Under the pieces are notes generated by a model. It did no database searches and was not told the DNA's origin. It was given only the letters and a program-made list of their open reading frames with translations. The position numbers and the translations under genes were made by a program. Positions 1 through 10,513 of a stretch of 64,000 nucleotides of DNA are shown here, piece after piece. Source of the DNA: Zymoseptoria tritici IPO323 (lineage: Eukaryota > Ascomycota > Dothideomycetes > Mycosphaerellales > Mycosphaerellaceae); assembly GCF_000219625.1 (NCBI RefSeq), contig NC_018212.1:2064501-2128500 (forward strand), given 5' to 3'. Position 1 is the first letter of the stretch. The number at the start of each line of letters is the position of its first letter.

Positions 1-615
1 CTCCCTGGGACGGATGAAAGCACGACTTGCAATCGATTTGGAGACAAGGCTTTGCAACACTTTTCTGTTGGACGCGCTCCGCTCTCTCATGGGCACCGTC
101 TTTGCCTGTCGACACCGGAGTAGAAACCATCGTGTGGAGCCCTCCCAAAATCACAAGATTGCGAGCCACCCCTTGCTTGTGATTACCCCTGAATCCCGAC
201 CACCACATGCATTTTCGCCGCATATGCCGTTTCTCCACTTGGATTCTGGTCCCGCGTACCAACAGATCACGCACACTCTCGATCACAAGTTGCCATTCAC
301 CTGAACCCTCAACGTTTCGACTCTTGATCCGACATCCCCCGGCTGGTGAATTGCATATGGCTCAACACGTTACGTTGATTGTGGGTCCATACCCACGTTG
401 ATTGTGCTCCGTGCTCAGACTCCTGCACGAACACAAAAACACCTTTGCCTTCCATTTTCCTTCCTCTCTTCTTCTTTCACATCCCTCTTCTCATTCCCAT
501 CTCCTTGTCCAGACACCCGTTCATCCATACACACATACACATACATCCTCATCCACCACTCACAAGTCCATACAACGACCACTCCCCCAACCGACAAGCC
601 GTTGAACTCGCAATC
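1..615. promoter_or_regulatory. Upstream region and leader of the repeat-precursor gene
   Basis: No convincing coding region. The last ~160 bases before the start codon at 616 are pyrimidine-rich (about 458-500) and then CA-rich (about 527-552), a typical leader/core promoter composition for a well-expressed filamentous-fungal gene. I see no clear TATA box. Confidence 0.4.
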
Positions 616-2089
616 ATGCGTGTCACCCTCGCCCTCGTCAGCGGGCTCGCCATGGCTTCTGCGCTCCCTCAGGTACGAGTCTTCCAGTCGATGCGCCTTG
701 TAATATCAACTGACACCTTCACAGTTCCGCATCGGCAAGGTCAATCCCAAGGTCGTGAACATCGGTGCTCGTCAGGTACAGAACACCTCCACCTTATACC
801 TTGCACAAATGCTAACACATACACAGGCCGACATCGGATCCACCAAGCTCATGGCGGATGTAGAGAAGCGCGAAGTCAACGCTATTGATGCTCGTCAGGT
901 ACATTCTCCTCCCAGTCCACCTCATGCGCAAATACTAATATCCTCTCAGGCCGACATCAGCAAGACCGACAACCTCAACACCCGCCAAGCCGACTTCGGT
1001 ACTCTCGAGTGGCTCCTCCAAGGTCGTCAAGCCGACATCAGCCGCGAGGGTGGAAACGCTGAGGTGGAGAAGCGCCAGGCAGACATTGCCGGCACTCGTG
1101 CTCACTCTACATCTCTCCTCGCTCGTCGAGCGGACATTGGCTCGACTAGGGCTTCCGGCTCTTCTCTCATGACCCGCGACGACGACCACATGATGTCCAC
1201 CGACGGCTACGAGCCTCTCATGGCTCGGCAAGCTGACATCAGCCGTGGCGGAGCAGCCGATCTTGATGCTCGCCAGGCCGATATTTCCCGCCATGGAGAG
1301 GTCGCCGCTCGTCAAGCAGACATCTCTCGCAATGGAGAGTCCAACGACCTTTCCGCTCGCCAGGCCGATATCAGCCGCAATGAAGACATCTCTGCTCGTC
1401 AAGCAGACATCTCTCGCGACGGTGATTCCAACCTCGACACTCGCCAAGCCGACATCTCCCGCAATGGAGACACTTCCGCTCGTCAAGCAGACATCTCCCG
1501 CAATGGAGGCATCTCGACTCGTCGAGCTGACATTTCCCGCAATGGCGAAATCTCCGCTCGTCAAGCTGACATCTCGCGCAACGGAGAGGCCAACCTTGTC
1601 GCTCGCCAAGCCGACATCTCCCGTGATGGAGATCTCGACATCGCCACGCGTCAGGCTGACATTTCTCGCAACGGCAACGACAACCTCTCTACACGCCAGG
1701 CTGACATTTCACGCTCGGGAGAAGGCCAGCTCGCTGCCCGTCAAGCCGACATCAGCCGTGGCGGATCTGACCTCTCTGCTCGCCAAGCTGACATCTCACG
1801 CAACGGCGACAAAGTCTCCACTCGCCAGGCCGACATCAGCCACAACGGATCTGATCTCTCTGCTCGCCAGGCTGATATTTCCCGCACCGGTACCGCGGGG
1901 ATCACTGCTCGTCAAGCCGATATCAGCCGTGAGGGACCCTCCGACATTGCTGCTCGTCAGGCGGACATCTCACGCAACGGCAACAACATCTCCGCTCGCC
2001 AGGCCGACATCTCCCGCAACGGACCAGTAGGCATCTCCACCCGCCAGGCGGACATCTCCCGCTCCGGCAACGACGAGCGCTCCACCTGA
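616..2089 (+). CDS. Secreted tandem-repeat protein, probable protease-processed peptide precursor
   Basis: Four exons: 616-672, 725-775, 827-898, 950-2089, giving 439 aa. Exon 1 is exactly a signal peptide (MRVTLALVSGLAMASALPQ). The mature part consists of about 26 units with consensus ADISRNG, a variable 3-6 residue stretch, then (A/T)RQ. Units 1-6 are irregular and carry dibasic sites (EKR at residues 49-51, EKR at 100-102, RR at 119-120); units 7-26 are regular, 13-16 residues each. All three introns are phase 0 and follow a CAG (Gln) codon; introns 2 and 3 sit at the same place in the repeat (ARQ^ADI). There are no cysteines in the repeats. The organisation matches Kex2-processed repeat proteins (as in Ustilago Rep1 and RiPP/dikaritin precursors), but most junctions are a single Arg followed by Gln, not KR, so processing is inference. 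No UstY-like tailoring gene lies in the window. It could instead be a structural wall repeat protein. Confidence 0.85.
1232..2089 (+). repeat. In-frame tandem repeat array (20 regular ADISRNG units)
   Basis: Imperfect tandem repeat with units of 39-48 bases. The invariant core is the CAR-GCN-GAY-ATH-(AGC/TCN) stretch coding Q-A-D-I-S. Synonymous sites differ widely between units while the ADIS residues do not, showing protein-level constraint. Unit length varies in whole codons in the linker between ADISRNG and ARQ. Confidence 0.9.
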
Positions 2090-2190
2090 GCGGCCTACAC
2101 CTTGCCCACGGATACCACACATCTTCCACTCTGATGGGAGAAAGACACGATACACTTTGATACACACTTTGGCGCTCGGAACTTTGCTCT

Positions 2191-2279
2191 GGATTGCGAC
2201 TTGCTTTGGCTTGAGACTTGCACTTCGAAAAGCGGTTTGACTTTGGATTGAGACTTGCTTTGGCTTGAGACTTGCATTT
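2191..2279 (+). repeat. Two-copy 35-bp direct repeat, 54-bp period
   Basis: Copies at 2191-2225 and 2245-2279 differ at only a few positions; the shared core is about 22 bp, TTGCTTTGG followed by CTTGAGACTTGCA. It lies ~100 bp past the repeat-precursor stop, probably in its 3' UTR. The period is a multiple of three and leaves minus-strand frames open, but I see no gene there. Confidence 0.7.
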
Positions 2280-5200
2280 GGACATCGATACTCCCGCTGG
2301 CATGCGGCAAAAGCGTCATGGTCTTGATTACAGTACACTCTTTTGGGTACAGTACGCCCTTGAGGTAAAGCATCAGAGTACAACAAAAGCATAGCATACA
2401 CATCTGTCAGACATGAATTCAAGGATGCATCTCTTGACCACACTTTCCAGTCTCCTCATCGTCCCGTAAACCTGGTAGCTTGTGTTGTGGTCTTCTTCTT
2501 GTCCTACTCATAGATCCGTGATCACTCGATAACTCATTGACGGGGCCGCATACCACTTCCTCTCGACCGAGCAATGATAGAAATCCCAACGACCAGACTC
2601 TACCGGTCATAAGATTTTGAACTTCAAATCTCCGTGAACGTATAGTCCCTTGCAGACCCTTGATCATGTGCACGATCTCACCCCCACAGCACGTATCGGC
2701 CAATCTCCTTTGGAGCAAGCGCATCACAAGTCTCTCAGGGTGTACATTGCTGCTCAAGCAGGACTGTTCGAAGCATGGGTGGAGCTGCGGCAGACTTGTC
2801 GAGACCATGAAGCAATGTCAGAGGAGGTGACCATTTTCAAACAATTGGCACCGAGCGTGCAGAGCTTTGAAAGGGCGATGTGACCAGTGGCGGTGATGAT
2901 GTGAGAAGCTGGCTGGGATGGATCTTGATGCATGGTTCTGGGGTTGAGAGGATGGGAGGGTGTGCAAGGTTTGATCGGCTTTCTGATCCGGCGAACCTAG
3001 CAACGCTATCGTGACCTCAGCTTTCTTCGCTTCTTGTATCGCACATGGGTATGGAAAAGGCGAGCGTCTCTCCAAATTGGCGGGTACAGCACAAAGTCCG
3101 AGGAGCTTTGATAGAGCGGCAACCGTGAGTCTGCCGTATTCTTTGCGGCCGCGTTGTCGTTCGCCGGGCTTCAAGTGGTGAAGAGGGAAGCAAGGTTCTG
3201 TCGGCTTCTTGAAACGCGATTACGACATCAGCTTTCTTCCAACGTAGGGTGTCATGGAGCACGCCGAAATATACTTGAGGACAAGTTGGTTTGCAATCAT
3301 CCTCGTGTATTGGCAGGAATTAAGTCAGGAGCGAATTGAGGATGACTTTCTGCCGATGGAATCTTCGGTCGTCTACTCTTCGCTTGGCTGGACGTTCCGG
3401 CAGAGAAGGTCAGTCGGCAGTATGCACCGTACGGTCGGCGTGGTCGAGGACACTCACGCAAGTCCAGTCTTGCACTGCCAATTTCGCCTCCAATATCCAG
3501 ACCGCACACTCGCTGACCCGGGAACGTTGCGATCGGTTACAGTAGCCTCGGTCGACGATGCGGACCGGTTGGTGGATGCATTGAAAGCGCCGGTCGCTTC
3601 GCCTTCGAAGCGACTGACTGCCTCGAGGTGCGTTTTGCTCCTAACTTTGCTGGATCTGAAGCGCCATCTCTGTACGTTGCTCCTTGTTCTCTAAGGCATT
3701 GGCTTGGCATTCCTAAAGTGTCTGACGAGCTCGCTCCTCTATGCAAGGCTGTCCTTGCAGGTCTTGCATTGTGAAGGGTTCTGAGATTCGCTACCAACCG
3801 CATTGCGAACTCCTGGGAACGCAAACTAAGTACCGGCAGGGGTTCGATCTAGCCGTCATTGTTGTCATGATAGCAATCGGCTCAAGCAGTATGTCCATCC
3901 ATCCCATATTCGCGATATCCTCCTCTTATCTGTCATCGTCTTGCTCGCTGGAGTCAGTCCCGAGGAAATCGTCTTCAAGACAGTCCGATGATGTTCATCA
4001 AGGTACTCACCGGGACCAATACTTGCGGCCGTGAAGGCATCGTCGTCGCAGCTCGAGAGATCAAAGCTTGCTTTCTCCCACGGCGGACAATACGCCCGCT
4101 GGAGCGTTGAGCCGAAGGACAGCCTCGCAGGCTGGACACGTATGCTTCCTCGCTCGCAGCCAATAGGATTGCCTCTCCACCATGCGATGTATGTACCAGT
4201 GAGAATTAAAGTCGAACTGCCGCCAGATCAGGACTTCGATTTCGCACAGGTCCGATAAACGTCTTGTGCAGGTCCAGGATTACGTTCACAATTTCGAGCT
4301 TGGCAAAGACACTGTCCCGGTGGCAAGTTGACGAGACCACGCTTGGTTGACATCTTCTTGTTGCGGTCGCTTAGCGGCTTCATTCCTGTACAGAGATATG
4401 GGAAAGAGTCACCGTTGGCGTCGAGGAGCTTCTCAGCGGTGGGCCTAAATGGCTCGACGAAGGACATCGCGAGGAAGCAGTCGGCAGCTTGTCTTCGGGT
4501 TCGTCGCCCGCCAGTGACATACAGGGCTCGATCGAAGAGGATTGAGGGGAAACTGGTGTCGCAGGGCCGTTGTTGCGAGAAGCTGGGCGTGCAGCGAAGG
4601 TACCAGTGCGTTTTTCATCCCGCGCGAGAATGTCTTCAAGTTGTGCGGCCACGGTCCCCGCCATATCTTCGACGCTGAGATGCGATTGGAGTCCATCGAC
4701 TTTGTCTCCGTCTCAACGAGCTCAACGTCTCAGCTCGCCTGCTCGACGCCGGTCTCGACTGACATCGTGTCGTGGCGGAGGCCTCCCACTCCGGGACCCG
4801 CACTTTGGTCTCCTTCACATCAATGTCAGCGAAAATTCAAGCAGCCTCCTGCTTTCGGGAAGGGCAACCGGAGACCGGCAAGCTCAGAAACTGAGTCTTT
4901 GTTCCAAGACCAAAGAAGGTCGCTCTCGGTCGCCAAGAATGTGCTGCTTTGTTATGTCATCAGTAAGAAAGAGAGACACTGGACAGGGGGATAAGATTGG
5001 AGTTTTGGTTCATTGCAATGCTATGGTAAAATATACTTGTTCGAACGAATATGCATGGGTGACACAGGAAGGGGCAAGAACTTGTATCCGTTCTGACCCT
5101 CAATGCCTTCCCTTTCAGTGCTTTGTTTCAAGTCTGTCACCGACTGCGACCGATGATCGCCCTGGCAAGGCTTCTTGCGGATTCCAAAGCGGATTCCCTC

Positions 5201-5573
5201 GCGTAGACATCGCTCCTGCTCGTGTGTCGCTGCGGTGGAGCTGTCGATGAAAGGTGTAGTGTATGGATCCAATAAGCTCGAGGGACAAGGCAAGTCCTCA
5301 GACCGAGCCGTCACAGTAGCGTTGTGCGGGCTTGAAGAGACGTGTGTACTGACGAAGTGAAGGAACGTATGGAAGCAGAATCTCTTCGAATCGTTGAAGG
5401 CGGAGATGCGGGTGCTTTCGTCGTGGTTTGAAGAGCAATTGGAACACCGGGTACGAGCTGGTCTTCTTTCCCCACCTGGAGCACTTGAGACGTGCTGCTG
5501 TTTTTTGCTCGCCATTTTGTTGTTGGCACTTCGCGTGCTGCTTGCGCGGGTCTGGAGAGTCAAGTTCCGGGAC
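2280..5573. other. 3.3-kb stretch without a confident gene
   Basis: Only short frames are open. A 129-aa ATG-started minus frame (2419-2808) overlaps a plus frame (2650-2883) and neither resembles a known protein. Fragments at 3950-4260 (+) have protein-like composition but are split between frames, suggesting decayed coding DNA. A minus-strand relic is listed separately. I see no transposon terminal repeats. Confidence 0.4.
4380..4830 (-). pseudogene. Possible decayed coding fragment (coiled-coil type)
   Basis: The minus frame 4380-4664 reads as a plausible protein piece (MAGTVAAQLEDILARDEKRT, then a Ser/Pro-rich tail), and the frame stays open a little upstream (LQSHLSVED) before a stop. 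Further upstream, Glu-rich coding-like stretches (MSVETGVEQAS, ELVETETKSMD) continue in another frame. A gene broken by indels would look like this; an unrecognised intron is the alternative. Function unknown. Confidence 0.25.
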
Positions 5574-6680
5574 CTACCAGTTTCCAGCAGCGAAGAGCAG
5601 CTGCAAGTCAGCCAAATCGGTGTTCTCGTCAACCCCTTCACCATTGAAGATCCGCTCCAGGTCCGAATCCATCTCTTCGTCTGCCGCAACGCTAAGACTG
5701 TCTTTGACCGATGTCTGGCTTGTGTCGTCGGCCTCGATGCTGACGTGCCCGCTGGGGGTTTTTGACGCCTCGACCATAAGCTCCTCGTCGATGTCCATCT
5801 CCTCGGCGACGGCGTCATTGCGGTCGACCTGCATCTCTTGCAGGTCACTTGCTTCGATGTTGGCGTCTCCCTTGGAGCTCTGTGACGCAGACTCCGGCTG
5901 CCTCTCGTCCACGTCCGCCTTTCCGTCGAGCTCCATGTCTTCGTCGATGACCATTCCATCCATCTCTCCATCTGCTGCAGTGTCCAACTCGATTTCAAGG
6001 GAGCCTTCGTCATCATCACGTTGCTTCGTGACTAGACCCTCCTCGCCGTCCATCTCATGCTCGTGGTAGCCATCCGTCTGCACCTGTTCGTCGTCGCTAG
6101 CTTGGTTGCCGACGTTGTTGTCATTGCCCTCGGACCCCTCGCTGAGCTGCTCCTCGTCCACATCCATCTCTTCGCCCATTTCCTCATCATCTTCCTCTTC
6201 CGAATCCTCGTCCTTCGCTGGCGCCTTCTCAACCGTAATCTCATCCCCTTCGCCGTCCTCCATCTTTGCCCAGAACAACTGAGAGATGTTCCCTTCTTTG
6301 TATCCACGGGCAATGAGCTCCCTCTGCCAAGGTCGCCCGATCTTCAATCGCATCTTTGCCTGCACAAGTCCGCTCAAAGCAGTCGCGTCATGCGCCTCTT
6401 GCAATGCTGCGACACGCACGGCAAGCTCACCCACTGAGATTGGCGCGTTGGTTTGGGCCTCGAGGCGCGCGAATCTGATCATCCCCTTGGCCACGCCGCG
6501 TGTCTCGTATTTGATCAGGTAGTCGCACGGCGTCTTGTCCTCGATCGCGTACCAGGAGCGATTGGTCCACTTGAAGGTGCCGTGTTCTTGAGTTGAACGT
6601 GGTACTCCGTTGTAATCTGCAATCTCTGCGGTCATGCGGTTTGCTGGCTTGCGCGTTGCGGAGGGGTTGGTTGAAGCCAT
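5574..6680 (-). CDS. Hypothetical protein with basic N-terminal domain and long acidic tail
   Basis: ATG at 6680 (a second ATG at 6689 adds MRT). The protein is 368 aa. Residues ~1-155 form a compact-looking domain with an aromatic segment (GTFKWTNRSWYAIEDKTP) and a helical LARGYKEGNISQLFW end; residues ~155-368 are an acidic, Ser/Asp/Glu-rich low-complexity tail with repeated MDVDEE / MDIDEE / MVIDED motifs. The frame remains open upstream of the ATG, but a canonical intron at 6783-6839 shows that this is leader. The acidic tail suggests a nuclear/chromatin or chaperone-type role, which is inference only. No family recognised. Confidence 0.75.
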   Translation of the reverse strand: MASTNPSATRKPANRMTAEIADYNGVPRSTQEHGTFKWTNRSWYAIEDKTPCDYLIKYETRGVAKGMIRFARLEAQTNAPISVGELAVRVAALQEAHDATALSGLVQAKMRLKIGRPWQRELIARGYKEGNISQLFWAKMEDGEGDEITVEKAPAKDEDSEEEDDEEMGEEMDVDEEQLSEGSEGNDNNVGNQASDDEQVQTDGYHEHEMDGEEGLVTKQRDDDEGSLEIELDTAADGEMDGMVIDEDMELDGKADVDERQPESASQSSKGDANIEASDLQEMQVDRNDAVAEEMDIDEELMVEASKTPSGHVSIEADDTSQTSVKDSLSVAADEEMDSDLERIFNGEGVDENTDLADLQLLFAAGNW

Positions 6681-6782
6681 TGTGCGCATCGTAGCTTGTA
6701 AACGTGGTCGGAAAGCCCGTTGAGCTGAGGAATGTTGAACGAAACTGAGATGAGGCCTTGGGACGGGGAATGGAGTTTGTGT

Positions 6783-6839
6783 CTGCGCGCAAGCGGTGTT
6801 AGCAGGCTGGGAAACAAGGCGTATCTCAATAGATCTTAC
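6783..6839 (-). other. Probable 5' leader intron of the acidic-tail gene
   Basis: On the minus strand: GTAAGA donor at 6839, GCTAACAC branch site, GCGCAG acceptor ending at 6783, 57 nt. It lies ~100 bp upstream of the ATG at 6680, so it is probably non-coding leader. Confidence 0.5.
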
Positions 6840-8060
6840 GATGCGAATGGAGATGTAGCAGTGCCGATTTGCAAGGCGCTTGTTGTAGCGTTGGGCTTGA
6901 TCAGCGTGTAGGAGAAGAGCAAGATGAAGTGTTTTGCAAAAGTGTCGTGAAGCAGAAAGTAAACATGAAGGCTGAAATCCCTCGTGCAAAGTCACGACGC
7001 GCTCCAGCCACACAGGGAAGCTACGATCAACCCGCTCCTGCCCAAAGTGGACGTGAACCCGTTGCTGCCGCCGCTTCTTCGTCCTTGATTGGGCTCAACA
7101 TTTCCACGCTAGTTCATGTTTCTCTTGCATGTGATAGTCGAAGTGAAGAGGTGTGGCTGTGCTGAGGATCCCCTTCGCACATGTGAAATGAGTGGAAGCA
7201 GTATACGGATAGTTGTTGATGATTGATTGAGTATAGATGATAACTTCGATGGTGCAAATACAGCACGAGGAGTTTACGAAGGGAACATATGTGAGTTGGA
7301 CGTGATGAAAGCGAGCCTTTGTTGGGCTTCGCTCCGATGTGATTGCTACTATGTTTGCTTCAGGCTATTTAGCAACCTCGGTGTCGAACCTCGCTCCTTC
7401 GATGCCATTGTCTACGACAAACTGACCTCTCAAAGGGAGCGTTCGAAGCTTGCTGATTGCTGTCGTGCCTGTGCTCATCTCGTCGAACCTCGAATTCCAT
7501 CATTCCGCTGCAATTTGTAGAGTGAAGAGTGTGCTCCGGGTTTATGATGTACGACGGGAAGCGAGAGCACGCCGCATGTTCGAAGTGATTAGCTTGGCTG
7601 TGGTCGTACATTTCGACTGTCGGCCTCTGTTCGCGAGTTGGTGCAGGACGACCACATTCCCATCAGTCTCGTCGTTCCGTCTTGTAGCGAACGGCGCGTG
7701 TTGCCAAAGCGTGTAAATCCAACTCTTTGAAAGTACAGTGAGCCCAGCCACTGAGTCGATCCTAGGTCCTGCTCACCTGCTTGAATATCTCGGCGATTTC
7801 CTGTGAGGTTGGTGCGCCCTCACTGTGATCGAGAGCTTCGTGAAATAGGGATGAGAGACCCCTGCTCTGGACGATTGGCGGCATGGTGCCATCGGTGGTT
7901 TTGGAAGCATTGAGAACCTCTGGGGGAATGGATGCTGTAATTGACACTGCTCGGACGAAGTGGTAGATATTGAACACACGTCTGATCCATCCTGCATGCC
8001 TCTCTTGCTGCGAGCACCACCTTTGGCACAATGCTAGTACTCGCCACCCACAGGTGACAA
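6840..8060. other. Intergenic, no gene seen
   Basis: Short frames on both strands only, none with protein-like composition or splice-consistent neighbours. It separates the 5' end of the acidic-tail gene from the 3' end of the next minus-strand gene. Confidence 0.4.
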
Positions 8061-8777
8061 TCACCAGTGCCGCACCACAATCGTGTCCTCGTCCAGCTCT
8101 TCGTCACTCTCCTCCATGACTCTGCTCGTATTCTTCGTCGTCCTCGGACTCTGACGTACTGTTCCACCATCCATAACCACGGTCGTGCCCTTCCTCTTGT
8201 TGCCCTCAACATACTCTCCATCCGCGTCCTCCTGCTCTCCTTCCTCAAACAACGCCTTCTCAGCCTTCCTCACGCCTCGCGACTCTCCCACTCCGTCAAT
8301 CACCCTCGCCTGCTTGGCCGTAACATCCTCCCTCCCCGGCCTATTCCTCTTCGCGCACCCCAACTTCCACTCCGGTGGATCGTCAGCCCGGATCTCGTAC
8401 CAAACTCCATTCCACCTATATTGTCCGAGTCCTGAAGTGGTGTTGTCGGGTGGCGCGTAGTCGTCGGGGACGGCGATCTCTTTCTCCAGGTCCGTGTGAG
8501 CGAGGGAGGAGGGCAAGCCATACGGGAATTCAGGCGCGGTTTGGCGCGACTTGGTTGTGTTCGGTGGCAGAGTTGCGATGGTGGCGGCAGCGGAGGCAGC
8601 GAGCTGACGTTGAAGGGGGTCTGCTTGGACGCGGGTCTGGTAGGAGGTCATCCATGCTGGGTCGGCGCGTTGAGTTGCTGTTGGTGGCGGAATGCTTGAT
8701 GGTGCGAGGATGAGACTTGATGGGTCGGCGACTTGTTTTCCGCGGTTGGGGTTTGGGCGTGGGTTGTAGGACGCCAT
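8061..8777 (-). CDS. Hypothetical Pro-rich/charged protein
   Basis: Single exon, 238 aa, clear ATG (MASYNPRPNPNRGKQ). The N-terminal ~100 residues are Pro/Ala/Thr-rich and disordered-looking. A short ordered core carries YRWNGVWYEIRADDPPEWK (residues ~119-138), followed by a Lys/Glu/Gly-rich tail with EESDEELDEDTIVV near the end. No signal peptide or membrane segment. The WxGxWYE core may be a small binding motif but I do not recognise a family. Same strand as its neighbours at 5.6 and 9.6 kb. Confidence 0.75.
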   Translation of the reverse strand: MASYNPRPNPNRGKQVADPSSLILAPSSIPPPTATQRADPAWMTSYQTRVQADPLQRQLAASAAATIATLPPNTTKSRQTAPEFPYGLPSSLAHTDLEKEIAVPDDYAPPDNTTSGLGQYRWNGVWYEIRADDPPEWKLGCAKRNRPGREDVTAKQARVIDGVGESRGVRKAEKALFEEGEQEDADGEYVEGNKRKGTTVVMDGGTVRQSPRTTKNTSRVMEESDEELDEDTIVVRHW

Positions 8778-9601
8778 GTTTGTAGTTTTTCTTGTGCTGA
8801 TGGCTATAGAGCCGAGAGGATGGGAGTGTGTTGCTTTTGAAATTTGGTATGATTTTCTGATGTCGGTGCGGCATCGATGATTGGAAGAAGATGAAGCAGA
8901 AATGTTAACAGCTCAGAAAGTTCCAGCCCCACTTTTGATTCGGTGGAGCAACGCATGTGTTTCACGACCGGAGAGGTCTCGCATGTGCCGTATAGCATGA
9001 AGAGCATGATCTGGATCGAGCTACACATCCACGGTACAGTTGGAGGAGCCTGTTCGAGGATTGCAAGCCACAATGCCGAGCTTCATCATTGTGCAATGTG
9101 TGTATAGATCGATCGAGTTGTGGCTACTGCATTGACGAGCCTGATCGAGTCGATGGAGGGCGATCTAAACGAAGCTCCATAGGTGCGTGCGTTGAGCAGA
9201 CTGCGGCACTGGCCGTTGGACTGATTGATCATGGCGTGCGAATCGCCACATGTAGATACGCAAGCCATGTCGATGAATCGACCAGGGCGGTAGAGAGATT
9301 GTGGAAAAGACCTTTGACCATTGGCGAGACAACCACGACTTTGAGATTTGCGGTCTACAGAATGTTCGACAAAGCATGAGTATCGAGGGTTTTCGAGACA
9401 ACAAAGCGGGCAATGGCGCTGAGCTTGGGTGCATTGACGATGTCACAGAATAAAGCACGAAGAACACTCGGTTTGCGCTTGGAGACAGGTCGCTTGATTG
9501 TCCTTGGCTACTTCGCGAAGCCACGACTTGGTGACCAGTATGTACGGTAAGAACAAAAGCAGAAGAAGCTGCGTTGTGAGAGCAACCGGAGTCGTGATCA
9601 A
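8778..9601. other. Intergenic, nothing recognised
   Basis: Divided between the 5' region of the 8.1-kb gene and the 3' region of the 9.6-kb gene. Frames up to 146 codons are open on the minus strand (9165-9605), but they lack an ATG context or protein-like composition. Confidence 0.4.
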
Positions 9602-10513
9602 TCATGGGTCGGCTCTCGTGCGCCTCTCGATGAAGTCCGCCATCTCAGTGCGGTAGTCCTCGGTGTCATTCTTGATGGCCATCTCCTCCTCATCCTCCCC
9701 ATCCCAATCGCTATCCTCATCACCACTGTCCGGCAACTCGATGCCCTCCTCTTCCGCACGAATCTTCAGCAAACCAGTCCAGCGATCGCGGTTGCGAAGC
9801 TGGTACTCTGTCTGATCCTCCCGCAGTATCGCTTTCCATACGAAGTCTTCCGGATCGTCGAGACGCTGATCGTACATGTTCACCAAATCTTGCACATGCT
9901 CCACTCCGTACTCCATATCCCTCGCAAGGTGCTCGTTCGCGAACACCTTGTTGAAGATACTGCGGCGTTCGGGGTTGGTCAGGTCGGTGTAGTGCGTGAA
10001 GAGGAGGTGCAGGACGAGGCGACTGTCTCCCTCAAACTCCCTGTCGTTTGCCTCCTTCTCCTCACGCGCCCGACGCTCGCGTTGCTGGAAGGGTGGCGTG
10101 TATTGACGCGTTGCAGAAGCCTCGTGGTCATTCATGTAGCACGTCGCGTCTTCGCAGTCGTGATGGCCGTTGTCCTCAGGAATCTCAATGCCGCGGATGT
10201 GCGCAGCCTCTCTGATTCTCGTGATCCAATCGTCACGCTTGCACATCTCGATGTGAGTGTTGTTGAGGTATATGCCGTCCCACACGGCGTCATCGCTGCC
10301 GCCAATGTCGAGGAAGATGAACTGCTCTTCCAGGCGAGCGTGGATGTTGGCGGGCTCGTTGTAAGGAATGGCGGCGAGTTCAGTGGCGAAGAGATCGTTG
10401 AAGAGGCTGCGTCGCTGCGGAGCCTGGAGGGTCGGAAACTTGGTGAAGAGAAGGTACGTGATGAGCTGCGCATCGCCGTCGAGGAGGAGAGATCGGTTGT
10501 TGTTGGTAGACAT
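9602..10513 (-). CDS. Hypothetical protein with an internally duplicated ~104-residue domain
   Basis: ATG at 10513 (MSTNNNRSLL), 303 aa; the open frame runs upstream but without domain-like sequence. Two copies of the same domain are visible: residues ~12-117 and ~162-265. Matching landmarks are LLFTKFPTL / LLFTHYTDL, RRSLFNDLFA / RRSIFNKVFA, DDAVWDGIY / EDFVWKAIL, RDDWITRI / RDRWTGLL and GIEIPEDNG / GIELPDSGD. A charged linker (QQRERRAREEKEA) joins them and the C-terminus is acidic. No catalytic motif, signal peptide or membrane segment. Probably an intracellular helical protein of unknown function. Confidence 0.8.
   Translation of the reverse strand: MSTNNNRSLLLDGDAQLITYLLFTKFPTLQAPQRRSLFNDLFATELAAIPYNEPANIHARLEEQFIFLDIGGSDDAVWDGIYLNNTHIEMCKRDDWITRIREAAHIRGIEIPEDNGHHDCEDATCYMNDHEASATRQYTPPFQQRERRAREEKEANDREFEGDSRLVLHLLFTHYTDLTNPERRSIFNKVFANEHLARDMEYGVEHVQDLVNMYDQRLDDPEDFVWKAILREDQTEYQLRNRDRWTGLLKIRAEEEGIELPDSGDEDSDWDGEDEEEMAIKNDTEDYRTEMADFIERRTRADP

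Noticed and set aside
935..1609. 224-codon minus-strand ORF opposite the ADIS repeats
   Set aside because: It is open only because the repeat codons have a biased pattern; its translation is a mirror repeat and it covers the spliced plus-strand gene.
1245..2030. 261-codon plus-strand ORF in a second frame over the repeats
   Set aside because: Shadow of the repeat periodicity; starts inside the array and has no signal peptide or splice support.
5021..6019. 332-codon minus-strand ORF overlapping the acidic-tail gene
   Set aside because: Shifted frame of the Glu/Asp-rich tail, giving an Arg/Trp/Thr-rich translation; the other frame has a clear ATG and an ordered N-terminal domain.
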